A stretch of 64,000 nucleotides of DNA, taken from the NCBI RefSeq assembly GCF_947496875.1, contig NZ_CANMEH010000013.1, positions 1 to 64,000 of the forward strand, read 5' to 3'. Numbering within the stretch: position 1 is the first letter of the stretch; every line of letters starts with the position of its first letter. The position numbers and the translations under genes are program-made. Under the pieces are notes generated by a model. The model saw nothing but the letters and a program-made list of their open reading frames with translations. It was not told the DNA's origin and ran no database searches. This document shows, one piece after another, positions 1-8,698 of the stretch. The DNA is from an uncultured Paracoccus sp. (GTDB taxonomy: Bacteria > Pseudomonadota > Alphaproteobacteria > Rhodobacterales > Rhodobacteraceae).

Positions 1-76
1 TGGGTCTGCTCATGCATCACAGCTACCACGCTGGATTCACGAGATGAATCCCTCACGCGATTTGTGCAACAGAGCC
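1..76 (-). mobile_element. End of an IS5-family element (partial)
   Basis: These 76 bases match, in reverse complement, the left end of the complete IS5-family element at 27964 (terminal sequence GGCTCTGTTGCACAA through the first four transposase codons, MSRP), with about 9 mismatches. The transposase would run leftward out of the window. The terminal inverted repeat ends at 76, and a CoA-transferase gene missing its start begins directly after it. The mismatches show a related but not identical copy. Only one end is visible, so no target duplication can be tested. Confidence 0.85.
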
Positions 77-972
77 GTGTAGGGCCTGAAACCCTGCATA
101 AGTGGAACCCGGATTTAGTTATTCTGCGCGTTTCGGGTTACGGTCAGGACGGCCCGATGCGGGACGTGCCCGCTTTCGGGCGCGCGGCAGAGGCGTTGAG
201 TGGTCTAGCCCATCTGACTGGTTTTGCGGACGGGCCACCGATGCACCCCGGATTTCCAGCGGCCGACAGCACGACAGGGTTGATGGGTGCTTTGGGGATC
301 ATGATCGCGCTGTTTGCCCGGGAAAAAGGGATTGCGCGTGGTCAGGTCGTCGATCTTGCGGTGTTCGAGGCGCTGCTTCGACTGATGGACTATCCCGTGC
401 CCGCATTGACGGGCGCGAACCTCTCGCCGCGGCGCAACGGGCTGCGCCAGCCGATGGATTTTGCGCCGGGGGGCATGTTCCGAACCTCTGATGGGGTGTG
501 GGTGACCGTTTCGGCTGGCAGCGCAGAAACAGCGCAACGCCTGTTGCGGGCGGTCGGCGGAGATGCGCTGGCCGATGATCCGCGGTTCGCTACACTCGAC
601 GAGATGTCGCAGCATATGGCCGTGGTCTTCGACGCCATAAATGATTTCGTCACGCAACACACGCTTGCGGAAGTCGAGGCGGAGTTTGCCCGCTATGATG
701 CGGTTGCCTCTCGTGTGCTGAGCGTCGAGGAGATCATGACGAATGAGCAGATACGTCATCGCGGCGACATCGTATCGGTTGAGGGCGAGCAGACGCAGGT
801 GATTGGACCTATCCCGCATCTCAGCGCCACCCCCGGTGAGTTGCGCTGGCTAGGGCGGCCGCCGGGCGCGGACAGCCGAAGCATTCTGCGCAATCTTGGA
901 TATGAAGATGACCGGATCACTGTCCTGTGTGAGGCAGGGTTTGTAGGTGTGGATGGGAGCGAGACACAATGA
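77..972 (+). pseudogene. CaiB/BaiF-family CoA-transferase, 5' truncated by IS
   Basis: About 298 codons of a class III (CaiB/BaiF) CoA-transferase family protein remain. The family is normally 380-400 residues, so roughly 100 N-terminal residues, including the CoA-binding Rossmann part, are missing. The reading frame enters from the IS terminal repeat (a GTG at 64 lies inside the IS). The conserved NPDLVIL and SGYGQDGP segments open the remaining part. Where active transferases carry the catalytic Asp (AFDD-type motif), this protein reads PAFGRAAEA, so that residue also seems absent. It overlaps the next gene by ATGA. Probably non-functional, having lost its start and promoter. Confidence 0.8.
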
Positions 973-2135
973 CATTTCGAATGACGGGTGAACAAAAGGA
1001 AATTCGAGATCAGATCCTGCGTGTATGTGTGCAGTTTGATGACGACTACTGGCTGGACCGGGATCGGAACGGGGGTTTCCCTCATGATTTGCACAGGGCG
1101 ATGGCAGATGGTGGCTGGCTTGGCATTGCCATGCCGGAAGACGTAGGCGGTGCTGGTCTGGGGATCACCGAAGCGACCATCATGATGCAGGCGATTGCCG
1201 AATCGGGGGCTGGCGCCAGCGGGGCCTCGGCCATCCACATGAACATTTTCGGGCTCAACCCGGTGGTCAAGTTCGGAACCGATGAACAGCGCGCTCGCAT
1301 GCTGCCCCCTCTGATCGCCGGCGATCAAAAAGCTTGTTTCGCTGTAACCGAGCCGACGACCGGGCTGGATACCACCAAGCTTAAAACCATAGCTGTGCGA
1401 CAGGGGGACAGGTACGTCGTTCATGGTCAAAAGGTCTGGATTTCGACCGCGCAGGTGGCCCACAAGATGTTGCTTCTGGCCAGAACGACACGGCTTGAAG
1501 ACGTGACTAACCCGACCGAGGGTTTGAGCCTGTTCTATACGGATCTGGACCGCAATTTCGTGGATGTTCGCGAAATCGAAAAAATGGGCCGGAAAGCCGT
1601 TGACTCGAATGAGATGTTCATCGACGGACTGCCAATCCCGGCCGAAGACTTGATTGGGGAAGAGGGCAAGGGTTTCCGACAGATTCTGCATGGGCTGAAC
1701 CCGGAACGCATCCTCGTTGCCGGCGAATGCATCGGCATCGCACGCAATGCATTGGTGCGCGCCGCGCAATACGCCAACGAGCGTGTGGTCTTTGGGCGGC
1801 CGATCGGCCAGAATCAGGGCATCCAGCATCCGCTGGCAATGGCATGGGCACGGGTGGAAGCTGCCAATCTCATGGTGATGCATGCCGCCGCCCTCTATGA
1901 TTCGGGAGAGGCGTGCGGAGTGGAAGCCAACGCTGCCAAGCTACTGGCCGCAGATGCCGCGGTCGAGGCGACTGAAGCAGCGCAGATTACCTTTGGCGGG
2001 TTTGGATACGCCAAGGAATATCATGTGGAGCGTCTGGTAAGAGAGGCACTACTTTTCCGTATCGTCCCCGTGACACCACAGATGCTTTTGTCGTTCATCG
2101 CCGAAAAAGCGTTAGGGCTTCCAAAGTCTTACTGA
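969..2135 (+). CDS. Acyl-CoA dehydrogenase (IVD-type base)
   Basis: A 388-residue FAD-dependent acyl-CoA dehydrogenase that would introduce a 2,3 double bond into an acyl-CoA and pass electrons to ETF. The N-terminal helical domain, the middle beta domain (CFAVTEPTTGLDTTKL) and the C-terminal helical domain (GFGYAKEYHVERL) are all present. The usual C-terminal YEGT-type glutamate is replaced (RIVPVTPQ). A Glu occurs in GLNPERILVAGE, the position of the catalytic Glu in isovaleryl-CoA dehydrogenase. It is close in style to the enzymes at 29359 and 38250. The start overlaps the truncated CoA-transferase by ATGA. The substrate is unknown. Confidence 0.85.
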   Translation: MTFRMTGEQKEIRDQILRVCVQFDDDYWLDRDRNGGFPHDLHRAMADGGWLGIAMPEDVGGAGLGITEATIMMQAIAESGAGASGASAIHMNIFGLNPVVKFGTDEQRARMLPPLIAGDQKACFAVTEPTTGLDTTKLKTIAVRQGDRYVVHGQKVWISTAQVAHKMLLLARTTRLEDVTNPTEGLSLFYTDLDRNFVDVREIEKMGRKAVDSNEMFIDGLPIPAEDLIGEEGKGFRQILHGLNPERILVAGECIGIARNALVRAAQYANERVVFGRPIGQNQGIQHPLAMAWARVEAANLMVMHAAALYDSGEACGVEANAAKLLAADAAVEATEAAQITFGGFGYAKEYHVERLVREALLFRIVPVTPQMLLSFIAEKALGLPKSY

Positions 2136-2182
2136 CGAGAGGTGATCACTATAGCAAAGCGCATTCTTGTCTTGCATAGTTT

Positions 2183-2198
2183 TCTAACACGCGTCAGA
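2183..2198 (+). promoter_or_regulatory. Palindromic operator site 1
   Basis: TCTAACACGCGTCAGA, a copy of the 16-bp palindrome TCTAACA-NN-TGTTAGA with one mismatch in the right arm. It lies 42 bp before the SDR start at 2241. A possible promoter is TTGCAT (2172-2177), 17 bp, CAGATT (2195-2200), so the operator would cover the spacer and -10. Likely target of the tandem TetR protein at 50008 (inference). Confidence 0.7.
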
Positions 2199-2240
2199 TT
2201 ATCCGCAACGAACCCGAACGGGACACAGGGAGGAGGCGTC

Positions 2241-3095
2241 ATGACTAAGACGCAGTACGGGTCTTCGCGAGGAGGCTTGGCGTCACGCGCAACCGTGTAT
2301 GCAAGCGACTTGTTTGCGGGTAAAACCGTTGCTGTGACGGGCGCCGGCGGTGGCTTGGGTCTTTCCATTGCGGTGCTGTTCGCTAGGTTGGGTGCCAATC
2401 TTGCGATCAATGGACGCGACGCGGTAAAGCTGGCCACGGCGAAGGAATTTCTCGAAACTTTTGGTGGCATGGTGTTTGCCAAGCCTATGACGATCCGGGA
2501 TCCTGGCCAGGTCGAGGACTTCGTTGGCGAGGTCAACCGTGAATTCGGATCGATTGACGTTCTGGTGAACAATGCCGGGGGTCAGTTTCCCCAAGCAGCG
2601 TTGGACTTTTCTCCGAAGGGCTGGAACGCGGTCATCGACACCAACCTCAACGGGACCTGGTGGATGATGCAATCCACCGCACGACACTGGGTCGAGCAAA
2701 AGCGACCCGGTTCCATCGTGAATATCGTGGCCGACATCTGGCGCGGCATGCCGGGCATCGCGCATACCTGTGCGGCGCGAGCAGGGGTGATATACTTGTC
2801 AAAATCGGTCGCGGTAGAGTGGGCGCCGCATGGGATTCGCGTGAACTGCGTGGCGCCCGGATGTTGTGAAAGCAACGGCTTTCACAACTATCCCGAAGAC
2901 GGCGCGGCCACCTTCCAGGACTCAAATCCGATGCGCCACGCCGGCGACGAATGGGATGTCGCCGAAGGCGTTGTTTATATGGCGGCAAATTCGGGGAAAT
3001 TCGTAACCGGTGAAGTTCTGAATATCGACGGTGGGCAGCAGTTGTGGGGAGATCCCTGGCCCACAGGTCGACCGGATTACTTCCGGATATCTTGA
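2241..3095 (+). CDS. SDR oxidoreductase, 2,4-dienoyl/trans-2-enoyl-CoA reductase-like
   Basis: A 284-residue short-chain dehydrogenase/reductase. The nucleotide-binding motif TGAGGGLG is near residue 33 and NNAGG follows. In the usual YxxxK place it has AHTCAARAG, without the Tyr. This resembles peroxisomal trans-2-enoyl-CoA reductase and 2,4-dienoyl-CoA reductases rather than alcohol-oxidising SDRs, so reduction of an unsaturated acyl-CoA is the best guess. The ATG at 2241 has an ideal AGGAGG ahead of it. An in-frame start at 2142 would place the operator inside the gene, so it is rejected. It leads the transporter operon and resembles the SDR at 53073. Confidence 0.8.
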   Translation: MTKTQYGSSRGGLASRATVYASDLFAGKTVAVTGAGGGLGLSIAVLFARLGANLAINGRDAVKLATAKEFLETFGGMVFAKPMTIRDPGQVEDFVGEVNREFGSIDVLVNNAGGQFPQAALDFSPKGWNAVIDTNLNGTWWMMQSTARHWVEQKRPGSIVNIVADIWRGMPGIAHTCAARAGVIYLSKSVAVEWAPHGIRVNCVAPGCCESNGFHNYPEDGAATFQDSNPMRHAGDEWDVAEGVVYMAANSGKFVTGEVLNIDGGQQLWGDPWPTGRPDYFRIS

Positions 3096-3128
3096 TACGT
3101 GCATTGCCTGGGGGAAAACGGGGGCCAT

Positions 3129-3914
3129 ATGACGACACTAAGTAATAAGCCGATACTGGAATGCACAGGGATCGAACGCCGTTTTGGCGGTATCGTTGCT
3201 GTCACCGGTGTCGATCTTGTCATCCAGCGAGGGGAAATCTTCGGCCTTGTTGGGCCGAATGGCAGTGGCAAGACGACGCTTACCAATGCAATCACCGGGT
3301 TCTACCCGCCAAACGAGGGGACTGTCCGGTTGGCCGGAAAGAACATCACCGGCACGGCACCCCACAAGGTTGCAAAGCTCGGTGTGGCCCGGACGTTTCA
3401 GAACCTCGCGCTCTTCAATGGGATGAGCGTTCTCGATAATATCCTGCTCGGCCGGCACATTCATATGCACCCAGGAGTTTTCCGCACGGCGTTCTATTGG
3501 TGGGCGGCCCGCCCTGAAGAAGTCGAGAACCGCAAAATCGTCGAGGAGGTGATCGAGTTCCTGCAGCTCGAGAGCATCCGGTACGAACTGGTCGACGGCC
3601 TTCCGATCGGGCTGAAAAAGCGGGTCGAACTTGCGCGGGCCCTGGTGGCAGAGCCGCAGATGTTGATCCTTGACGAGCCGATGGCGGGTATGAACCAGGA
3701 GGAGAAGGGGTATATGTCCCGCTTCATTCTGGACGCGCGGGATGAACGCGGCGTTAGTGTCCTGCTTATCGAACATCATATGGACGTCATCATCGGTATT
3801 TGTGATCGGGTGCTGGCACTCAACTACGGCGAAATGATCGCCAGCGGTATCCCGAAGGATGTTGTAAAAGATCCTAGGGTTATCGAGGCATATATTGGAG
3901 GATCGCATGGTTGA
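3129..3914 (+). CDS. livG: Branched-chain-type ABC transporter ATP-binding protein (LivG)
   Basis: A 261-residue ATPase of the leucine/hydrophobic-acid (HAAT) ABC family, working on the cytoplasmic side with LivF, LivH and LivM. Walker A GPNGSGKTT is at about residues 42-50, the Q-loop is FQNLALF, Walker B LILDEP is near 180 and the H-loop is LLIEHH. The signature reads IGLKKRVELARAL, the degenerate form common in LivG. The long insert and NQEEK after the D-loop also fit LivG. The ATG at 3129 has a GGGGG Shine-Dalgarno just upstream. The next gene overlaps its 3' end by 8 bp, so the two are translationally coupled. Confidence 0.9.
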   Translation: MTTLSNKPILECTGIERRFGGIVAVTGVDLVIQRGEIFGLVGPNGSGKTTLTNAITGFYPPNEGTVRLAGKNITGTAPHKVAKLGVARTFQNLALFNGMSVLDNILLGRHIHMHPGVFRTAFYWWAARPEEVENRKIVEEVIEFLQLESIRYELVDGLPIGLKKRVELARALVAEPQMLILDEPMAGMNQEEKGYMSRFILDARDERGVSVLLIEHHMDVIIGICDRVLALNYGEMIASGIPKDVVKDPRVIEAYIGGSHG

Positions 3915-5826
3915 AGCAGCAAAATCGCAGTTTTCCGCCAGCGAAACGATCGGGGCATTGCTGGCACGGAACGCGTCAAGCTACGGGTCGAATATTGCTA
4001 TTCGCGAAAAGGAGCGTGGAATCTGGAAAGAAACCACCTGGGCAGAGTACGCCGAAGAAGTACTGGCCTGCGCTGCCGGGCTTGAGAAGATCGGCGTAAA
4101 GCCCGGCAAGGCTGTGCTCATTCTGGGCGACAACCGTGCGCGGCTATATGGAGGCATGCTCGCGATTTCGCTACTCGGGGCTTATGCAATGCCGGCTTAT
4201 CCTGGCGCAACGATCGAAGAGCTTCAGCATTTCCTGAGCGAGGTCGAGATCGTAGCAGCCATAGCAGAAGATCAGGAGCAGGTGGACAAACTCCTCGAGC
4301 TACGGAGTGCGAGCGCGAGTGGCATAGCTCATGTTATATACGATGAAACACGCGGCTTGGGATCCTATGAAGACGATGGACTAATGTCATGGGATCACCT
4401 GATTAAAGTCGGACTGGATTATCTCAACTTGGATCCACACCGCCGCGATGAACTTCTGAACAGAGCAAAACCCGAGGACCCGGCAATCTTCCTGCATTCG
4501 TCGGGAACCACGGGCAAACCGAAGGGTGTCGTACTGAGCCAAAAAAACGTTCTTGCCGCAGCTCGCAACGGCCACGCGGCGGGAGTGTACGGAGAGGATG
4601 AGGACATCCTCGCATATCTCCCGATGGCCTGGGTCGGCGATTATGCCATCACGGTGGCGGCGGCGCTGATGTTCCGGTTCACAGTGAACGTACCGGAGAG
4701 GCAGGAAACGGTCGTGCGGGACATGCGGGAAATCGCACCGACCTTTTATTTGGCGGCACCCAGGAGCTGGGACCAAATGTTAACTACGATCCAAGTCGGC
4801 ATGGAGAACTCAACCCCGTTGAAAAAGTGGTTTTACCACTTCTTCATGGACCGGGCGATTGCCGCCGAGACGCGCAAGCTGAACGGCCACAGTGGCGGTG
4901 CGTTGGAACCACTGGGCCGTTTTCTGGGGGAGGCGCTCATTTTCGGTCCAATCAAGGATCAATTCGGCATGAGTCGCCTGAGGAGTGCGTTTACCGGTGG
5001 CGAGGCAATTGGCGAAGACACCTTCGTGTTCTATCGCGCCCTCGGGATCAAGCTGCGCCAGTTCTACGGCCAGACGGAGAACAGTGCGATCACCGCGATG
5101 CAAGCCCCTAACGAAGTGCGCCTGCATACCGTCGGTAAACCCGCGCCCGGTGTCGAGGTGAAGATCGATGCGAGCGGCGAAATTCTCTTGCGCTCGGAAA
5201 GCGTGTTTGATGGCTACTTCAACAAACCGGAGGCGAGCGCTGAAGCCTTGGTGAGCGGGTGGTTGCATACCGGTGACGCCGGCTATCTGGAGGATAATGG
5301 CCAGCTTGTGGTTCTGGGGCGCGTCTCCGAGGTCATGCATACGGCGGGCGGTGAACGCTACGTGCCTAACTATATAGAGAACCGGCTGAAATTCAGTCCG
5401 TATATCAAGGATGCGGCCGTTGTCGGAGCGGGGCGGAATGAGCTGACTGCGATGATCTGCGTGGATTTTGAAGCTGTCGGTCATTGGGCCGAGGTGAACG
5501 GTGTGCCATATGTGTCCTATTCAGATTTGTCTCAGCGCGACGAAGTCGCGGCGCTAATACGCCCGGCTTTCGAACGGGTAAACAAGGCCGTCACCGAGCC
5601 ACTGCACCTGAAGCGCTTTGTCTGCCTTCCAAAGGAATTTGACCCGGACGACGGCGAGATCACTCGAACCCGAAAATTGCGTCGCAAGGTCGTAGAGGAA
5701 CGCTATGCCGACGTTATCGCGGCACTCTACGACGGTTCAGCCGAGGTCCATGTGAGTGCCCAGGTGGCTTACGAGACCGGAGAAATGGGGAAGGTTGAAA
5801 GAAACCTTCCCATAAGGGAGGTTTAA
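3907..5826 (+). CDS. AMP-dependent long-chain acyl-CoA synthetase (FadD15-like)
   Basis: A 639-residue adenylate-forming ligase of the large long-chain acyl-CoA synthetase type. It should activate the imported carboxylic acid to its CoA thioester using ATP. The AMP-binding P-loop SSGTTGKPKG is near residues 198-207. The Tyr-Gly-Gln-Thr-Glu segment (RQFYGQTENS), the GDAGYLED motif and a C-terminal TRTRKLRRK with the likely catalytic Lys follow. The ATG at 3907 is 5 bp after GGAGG. The gene sits between livG and livH, an arrangement that suggests activation coupled to uptake. The exact chain or ring substrate is not readable. Confidence 0.88.
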   Translation: MVEAAKSQFSASETIGALLARNASSYGSNIAIREKERGIWKETTWAEYAEEVLACAAGLEKIGVKPGKAVLILGDNRARLYGGMLAISLLGAYAMPAYPGATIEELQHFLSEVEIVAAIAEDQEQVDKLLELRSASASGIAHVIYDETRGLGSYEDDGLMSWDHLIKVGLDYLNLDPHRRDELLNRAKPEDPAIFLHSSGTTGKPKGVVLSQKNVLAAARNGHAAGVYGEDEDILAYLPMAWVGDYAITVAAALMFRFTVNVPERQETVVRDMREIAPTFYLAAPRSWDQMLTTIQVGMENSTPLKKWFYHFFMDRAIAAETRKLNGHSGGALEPLGRFLGEALIFGPIKDQFGMSRLRSAFTGGEAIGEDTFVFYRALGIKLRQFYGQTENSAITAMQAPNEVRLHTVGKPAPGVEVKIDASGEILLRSESVFDGYFNKPEASAEALVSGWLHTGDAGYLEDNGQLVVLGRVSEVMHTAGGERYVPNYIENRLKFSPYIKDAAVVGAGRNELTAMICVDFEAVGHWAEVNGVPYVSYSDLSQRDEVAALIRPAFERVNKAVTEPLHLKRFVCLPKEFDPDDGEITRTRKLRRKVVEERYADVIAALYDGSAEVHVSAQVAYETGEMGKVERNLPIREV

Positions 5827-6714
5827 ATGGATTGGGTTTTTTTATCAGAGCTTGCGATCAACGGTGCCCTGACGGGTCTGTTGTATTCACTTTTTGCCAT
5901 CGGCCTGGTCCTGGTCTATAAGGCATCCTCGGTGCCCAATCTGGCGCAGGGCGGGCTGACAATGGTCGGGGCTTATGTGGTTCTTGCCCTAGCGCGCGAT
6001 CTGGGAATGCCGTTATGGCTAGCTATTCCGCTTGCTGCGGTCGTCATGTTCGGTCTGGGGTTTGGCATTGAAAGGGTGGCGCTTCGGCGTCTCGCGGGCC
6101 GTCCGGTCGTCATGATCCTGATGCTGACACTTGGCCTCGACATCTTCCTGCGGGGCACAACGCTTGCAATCTCGGGTGGGACGTCGCGTTCGATGGAACT
6201 CGGTGTCAGCTATGAACCATTGCTCCTGGGCGACATCTTCATCAGCCGCATCCATCTGGTCGGCGCCGGCGTTGCGCTTGCCCTGTTCGTCGCTTTCATT
6301 GTGTTCTTTCGAACCCGGACCGGGATCAAATTGCGGGCGATCGCGGATGATTACATGGCATCATGGTCTGTCGGAATTTCGGTCGAGCGCGGTGTCGGGC
6401 TGTCCTGGGCCCTCGCTTCTGTGGTGGCTGTGGCGGCAGGTGTCATTTGGGGCGAAATCCAGGGTGTCGATCAGGCACTGTCGCTTCTGCTTCTCAAGGG
6501 TCTGACTGTCGCTGTTCTGGGTGGTCTCGACAGCATATTAGGCGCGATCGTTGCTGGTATCATTCTGGGCGTAATCGAAAATGTCGGTGCGGAATTTCTT
6601 GATCCGCTTGTCGGAGGCGGCAGCCGCGAACTCATCGTCGCCGCGGTCCTGATTCTTACGGTCATGATCCGTCCGCACGGACTGTTCGGCCGTCACGACA
6701 TCGAAAGGGTGTAA
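5827..6714 (+). CDS. livH: Branched-chain-type ABC transporter permease (LivH)
   Basis: A 295-residue inner-membrane permease made of about eight hydrophobic segments, with the LivH-type opening (INGALTGLLYSLFAIGLVLV) and a C-terminal MIRPHGLFGR. It forms the translocation channel with LivM. It begins one base after the ligase stop and is preceded by AAGGGAGG. The conserved EAA-like cytoplasmic loop is in the GIKLRAIADD region. Context with LivG, LivM, LivF and two binding proteins makes the assignment firm. The substrate is not amino-acid specific by sequence and is more likely the acid catabolised by the neighbours. Confidence 0.9.
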   Translation: MDWVFLSELAINGALTGLLYSLFAIGLVLVYKASSVPNLAQGGLTMVGAYVVLALARDLGMPLWLAIPLAAVVMFGLGFGIERVALRRLAGRPVVMILMLTLGLDIFLRGTTLAISGGTSRSMELGVSYEPLLLGDIFISRIHLVGAGVALALFVAFIVFFRTRTGIKLRAIADDYMASWSVGISVERGVGLSWALASVVAVAAGVIWGEIQGVDQALSLLLLKGLTVAVLGGLDSILGAIVAGIILGVIENVGAEFLDPLVGGGSRELIVAAVLILTVMIRPHGLFGRHDIERV

Positions 6715-6715
6715 A

Positions 6716-7789
6716 ATGTTCTATCGACTCTCGGGTGTCTACCACTCCAGCTTGATCTCGGACAGCCGCATGTTCAAAGTTCCGGCAGACCGGAACTTGG
6801 CGGTGTTCCTTCTGTTGATCGGACTTGCGGCACCGTTTATCCTACCGTCACTTTACCTTAACAGTTACATTTTGCCTTGGCTGATCTGGACCGCCGCCGC
6901 TTTAGGACTGAACTTGGTGACAGGCTGGGCCGGACAGCTCCATCTCGGATATGCCGCAGTAATGGCCGTTGGTGCCTATTCGGCCATACATACCGTGCGG
7001 CTCGGGGTGCCTTGGGAAATCGCCTTGATCATTGGTGGGTTGGCGGCATCAGTGATCGGCAGTCTGTTCGCCTTTGCTGCATTGCGGGTCAAAGGTCTTT
7101 ATCTCGCGCTCACGACCCTCGCGATGCAATTCGTGATGGACTGGGTATTGACCCACTCCCCAACGATTTCCGGCGGGTCACACGCATCACTTCAGGCTCC
7201 AACTTTGGCGCTGTTAGGACAGCAGATCACCTCTGATGCCGGCTATTATTATGTCGCACTTGGCTGGTGCGTCTTGGTCACAATCTTCATGCTAAACCTC
7301 AAGCGCACTGGGCTGGGACGTGCACTTGTCGCAGTGCGTGAGAAGGATTTTGCTGCGGCGATCCTCGGCGTAAACAGCTTCTACTACAAGATCCTAGCCT
7401 TCGCGGCATCGTCTTTCATTGCCGGTGTCAGCGGGGCCCTGCTGGTCGCGACCTTCTACTTTCTGGCCGCACCCGAACAGTTTTCGGTAAACGTATCAAT
7501 CCAGGTATTGGCGATGGTGATCGTAGGCGGACTTGGCAGCATCATCGGGTCCTATTTCGGAGTTGCGTTGATCCTGCTCGTGCCGGGGCTGGTGAACGGG
7601 CTCGTCGTGACAGCGAGCGAAGAGCTCGGCATGCAGGTCAATGTGGAAACGCTCGCTCATATCCCCAATGCGGTCTACGGCGCGTTGATCGTCATCATTC
7701 TCATGATCGAACCGCTAGGTCTCGGAAAACTCTACGGCAATATCAGAGACTATCTTATGACCTGGCCCTTCGATCAGCTCAGAAAGTAA
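6716..7789 (+). CDS. livM: Branched-chain-type ABC transporter permease (LivM)
   Basis: A 357-residue membrane permease, partner of LivH. It has an N-terminal extension of about 25 residues before the first hydrophobic segment, then the LivM hallmark GWAGQLHLGYAAVMAVGAY and the loop LGRALVAVREKDFAAAILG that contacts the ATPases, ending with EPLGLGKLYG. It starts one base after the livH stop. Start choice is the first ATG in the frame. Another Met about 19 residues later is possible but would not change the domain. Confidence 0.9.
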   Translation: MFYRLSGVYHSSLISDSRMFKVPADRNLAVFLLLIGLAAPFILPSLYLNSYILPWLIWTAAALGLNLVTGWAGQLHLGYAAVMAVGAYSAIHTVRLGVPWEIALIIGGLAASVIGSLFAFAALRVKGLYLALTTLAMQFVMDWVLTHSPTISGGSHASLQAPTLALLGQQITSDAGYYYVALGWCVLVTIFMLNLKRTGLGRALVAVREKDFAAAILGVNSFYYKILAFAASSFIAGVSGALLVATFYFLAAPEQFSVNVSIQVLAMVIVGGLGSIIGSYFGVALILLVPGLVNGLVVTASEELGMQVNVETLAHIPNAVYGALIVIILMIEPLGLGKLYGNIRDYLMTWPFDQLRK

Positions 7790-7801
7790 AGAGGAATGCC
7801 G

Positions 7802-8614
7802 ATGCAAGAGAAAGCCCAAGGCCAGTCCATTCTGTCGATGAATAGCATCGAGGTGCTGTACGACAACGTAATGCTGGCGATCAAAGGCGTTTCTGTTCAG
7901 GTGCCGAAGGGCGGAATGGTCGCGCTTCTGGGCTCCAACGGAGCCGGAAAAAGCACAACATTGAAGGCGATCAGTGGTCTTCTGAAGGCAGAACGCGGCC
8001 ATATCAGCCGGGGTGAGATAAAGTTTGACGGGACCGACATCACAGAGATGCTGGCGCAGAAACGTGTCGAAATGGGCATCTGTCACGTCATCGAAGGACG
8101 GCGCGTTTTCGAGCATCTGACTCCAGACGAGAACCTGACTGCGGCCGCACCGATGGGAATGTCCAGATCTGAATTGAGTGTGCAAAAGGATAAAATATAC
8201 GACTATTTTCCCAGGCTTGCCGAGCGCCGCAATTCGCAGGCGGGTTATCTGTCGGGCGGCGAACAGCAAATGCTTGCCATTGGCCGAGCTCTTGTGACCC
8301 AACCGAGTCTTCTGATGCTCGATGAGCCGAGTCTTGGGCTAGCGCCATTCTTGGTGGCTGAAATTTTCGGCATCCTTCAAAAAATCAACCGCGAGGAGGG
8401 TTTGTCGGTGCTTTTGGTTGAACAGAATGCCTTGGCCGCGCTGGAAATCGTTTCGGAAGGTTATCTGATCGAAAACGGCCGCGTGGTCATGCATGGTACA
8501 GCCGAGGCGCTCAAATCCAACTCGGACATCCAGGAATTCTACCTTGGCGGCGGAGAAGGTACCAACTTTCACAATGTCAAACATTACAGCCGACGCAAGC
8601 GTTGGCTGAGTTAA
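7802..8614 (+). CDS. livF: Branched-chain-type ABC transporter ATP-binding protein (LivF)
   Basis: A 270-residue ABC ATPase, LivF type. Walker A GSNGAGKST is at about 44-52, the signature YLSGGEQQML near 146, Walker B LLMLDEPS near 170 and the H-region LLVEQN. The ATG at 7802 is preferred because GAGGA ends 6 bp upstream; the in-frame ATG at 7796 directly abuts it. The protein has an unusual tail after the normal LivF end (about 15 residues, including SRRKRW) of no known role. It completes a livGHMF set, and the binding proteins follow. Confidence 0.9.
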   Translation: MQEKAQGQSILSMNSIEVLYDNVMLAIKGVSVQVPKGGMVALLGSNGAGKSTTLKAISGLLKAERGHISRGEIKFDGTDITEMLAQKRVEMGICHVIEGRRVFEHLTPDENLTAAAPMGMSRSELSVQKDKIYDYFPRLAERRNSQAGYLSGGEQQMLAIGRALVTQPSLLMLDEPSLGLAPFLVAEIFGILQKINREEGLSVLLVEQNALAALEIVSEGYLIENGRVVMHGTAEALKSNSDIQEFYLGGGEGTNFHNVKHYSRRKRWLS

Positions 8615-8647
8615 GTCACTAGACAGAGATTGTTCAGGGAGGAAAAG

Positions 8648-8698
8648 ATGAAGAAACTTACCAAGACACTAGCTGTTTTTTCTATGATGGGGAGCTAG
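8648..8698 (+). other. Signal-peptide start cut by an in-frame TAG
   Basis: An ATG at 8648, preceded by a strong AGGGAGG, opens a typical signal peptide start (MKKLTKTLAVFSMMGS) and then meets TAG at 8696-8698. The same frame continues at once as the binding protein at 8699. The intact paralogue at 9973 has an uninterrupted signal peptide. A point mutation to a stop codon, or a sequencing error, is the simplest reading. Confidence 0.8.

Noticed and set aside
756..1883. Long minus-strand open frame opposite an acyl-CoA dehydrogenase
   Set aside because: It is antisense to a clearly conserved gene, has no family motif and no ribosome site; high-GC codon bias makes such frames common.
8696..8698. 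TAG as pyrrolysine or programmed readthrough in the binding protein
   Set aside because: No sign of pyl genes or a readthrough context; a mutation or sequence error in a signal peptide is simpler.
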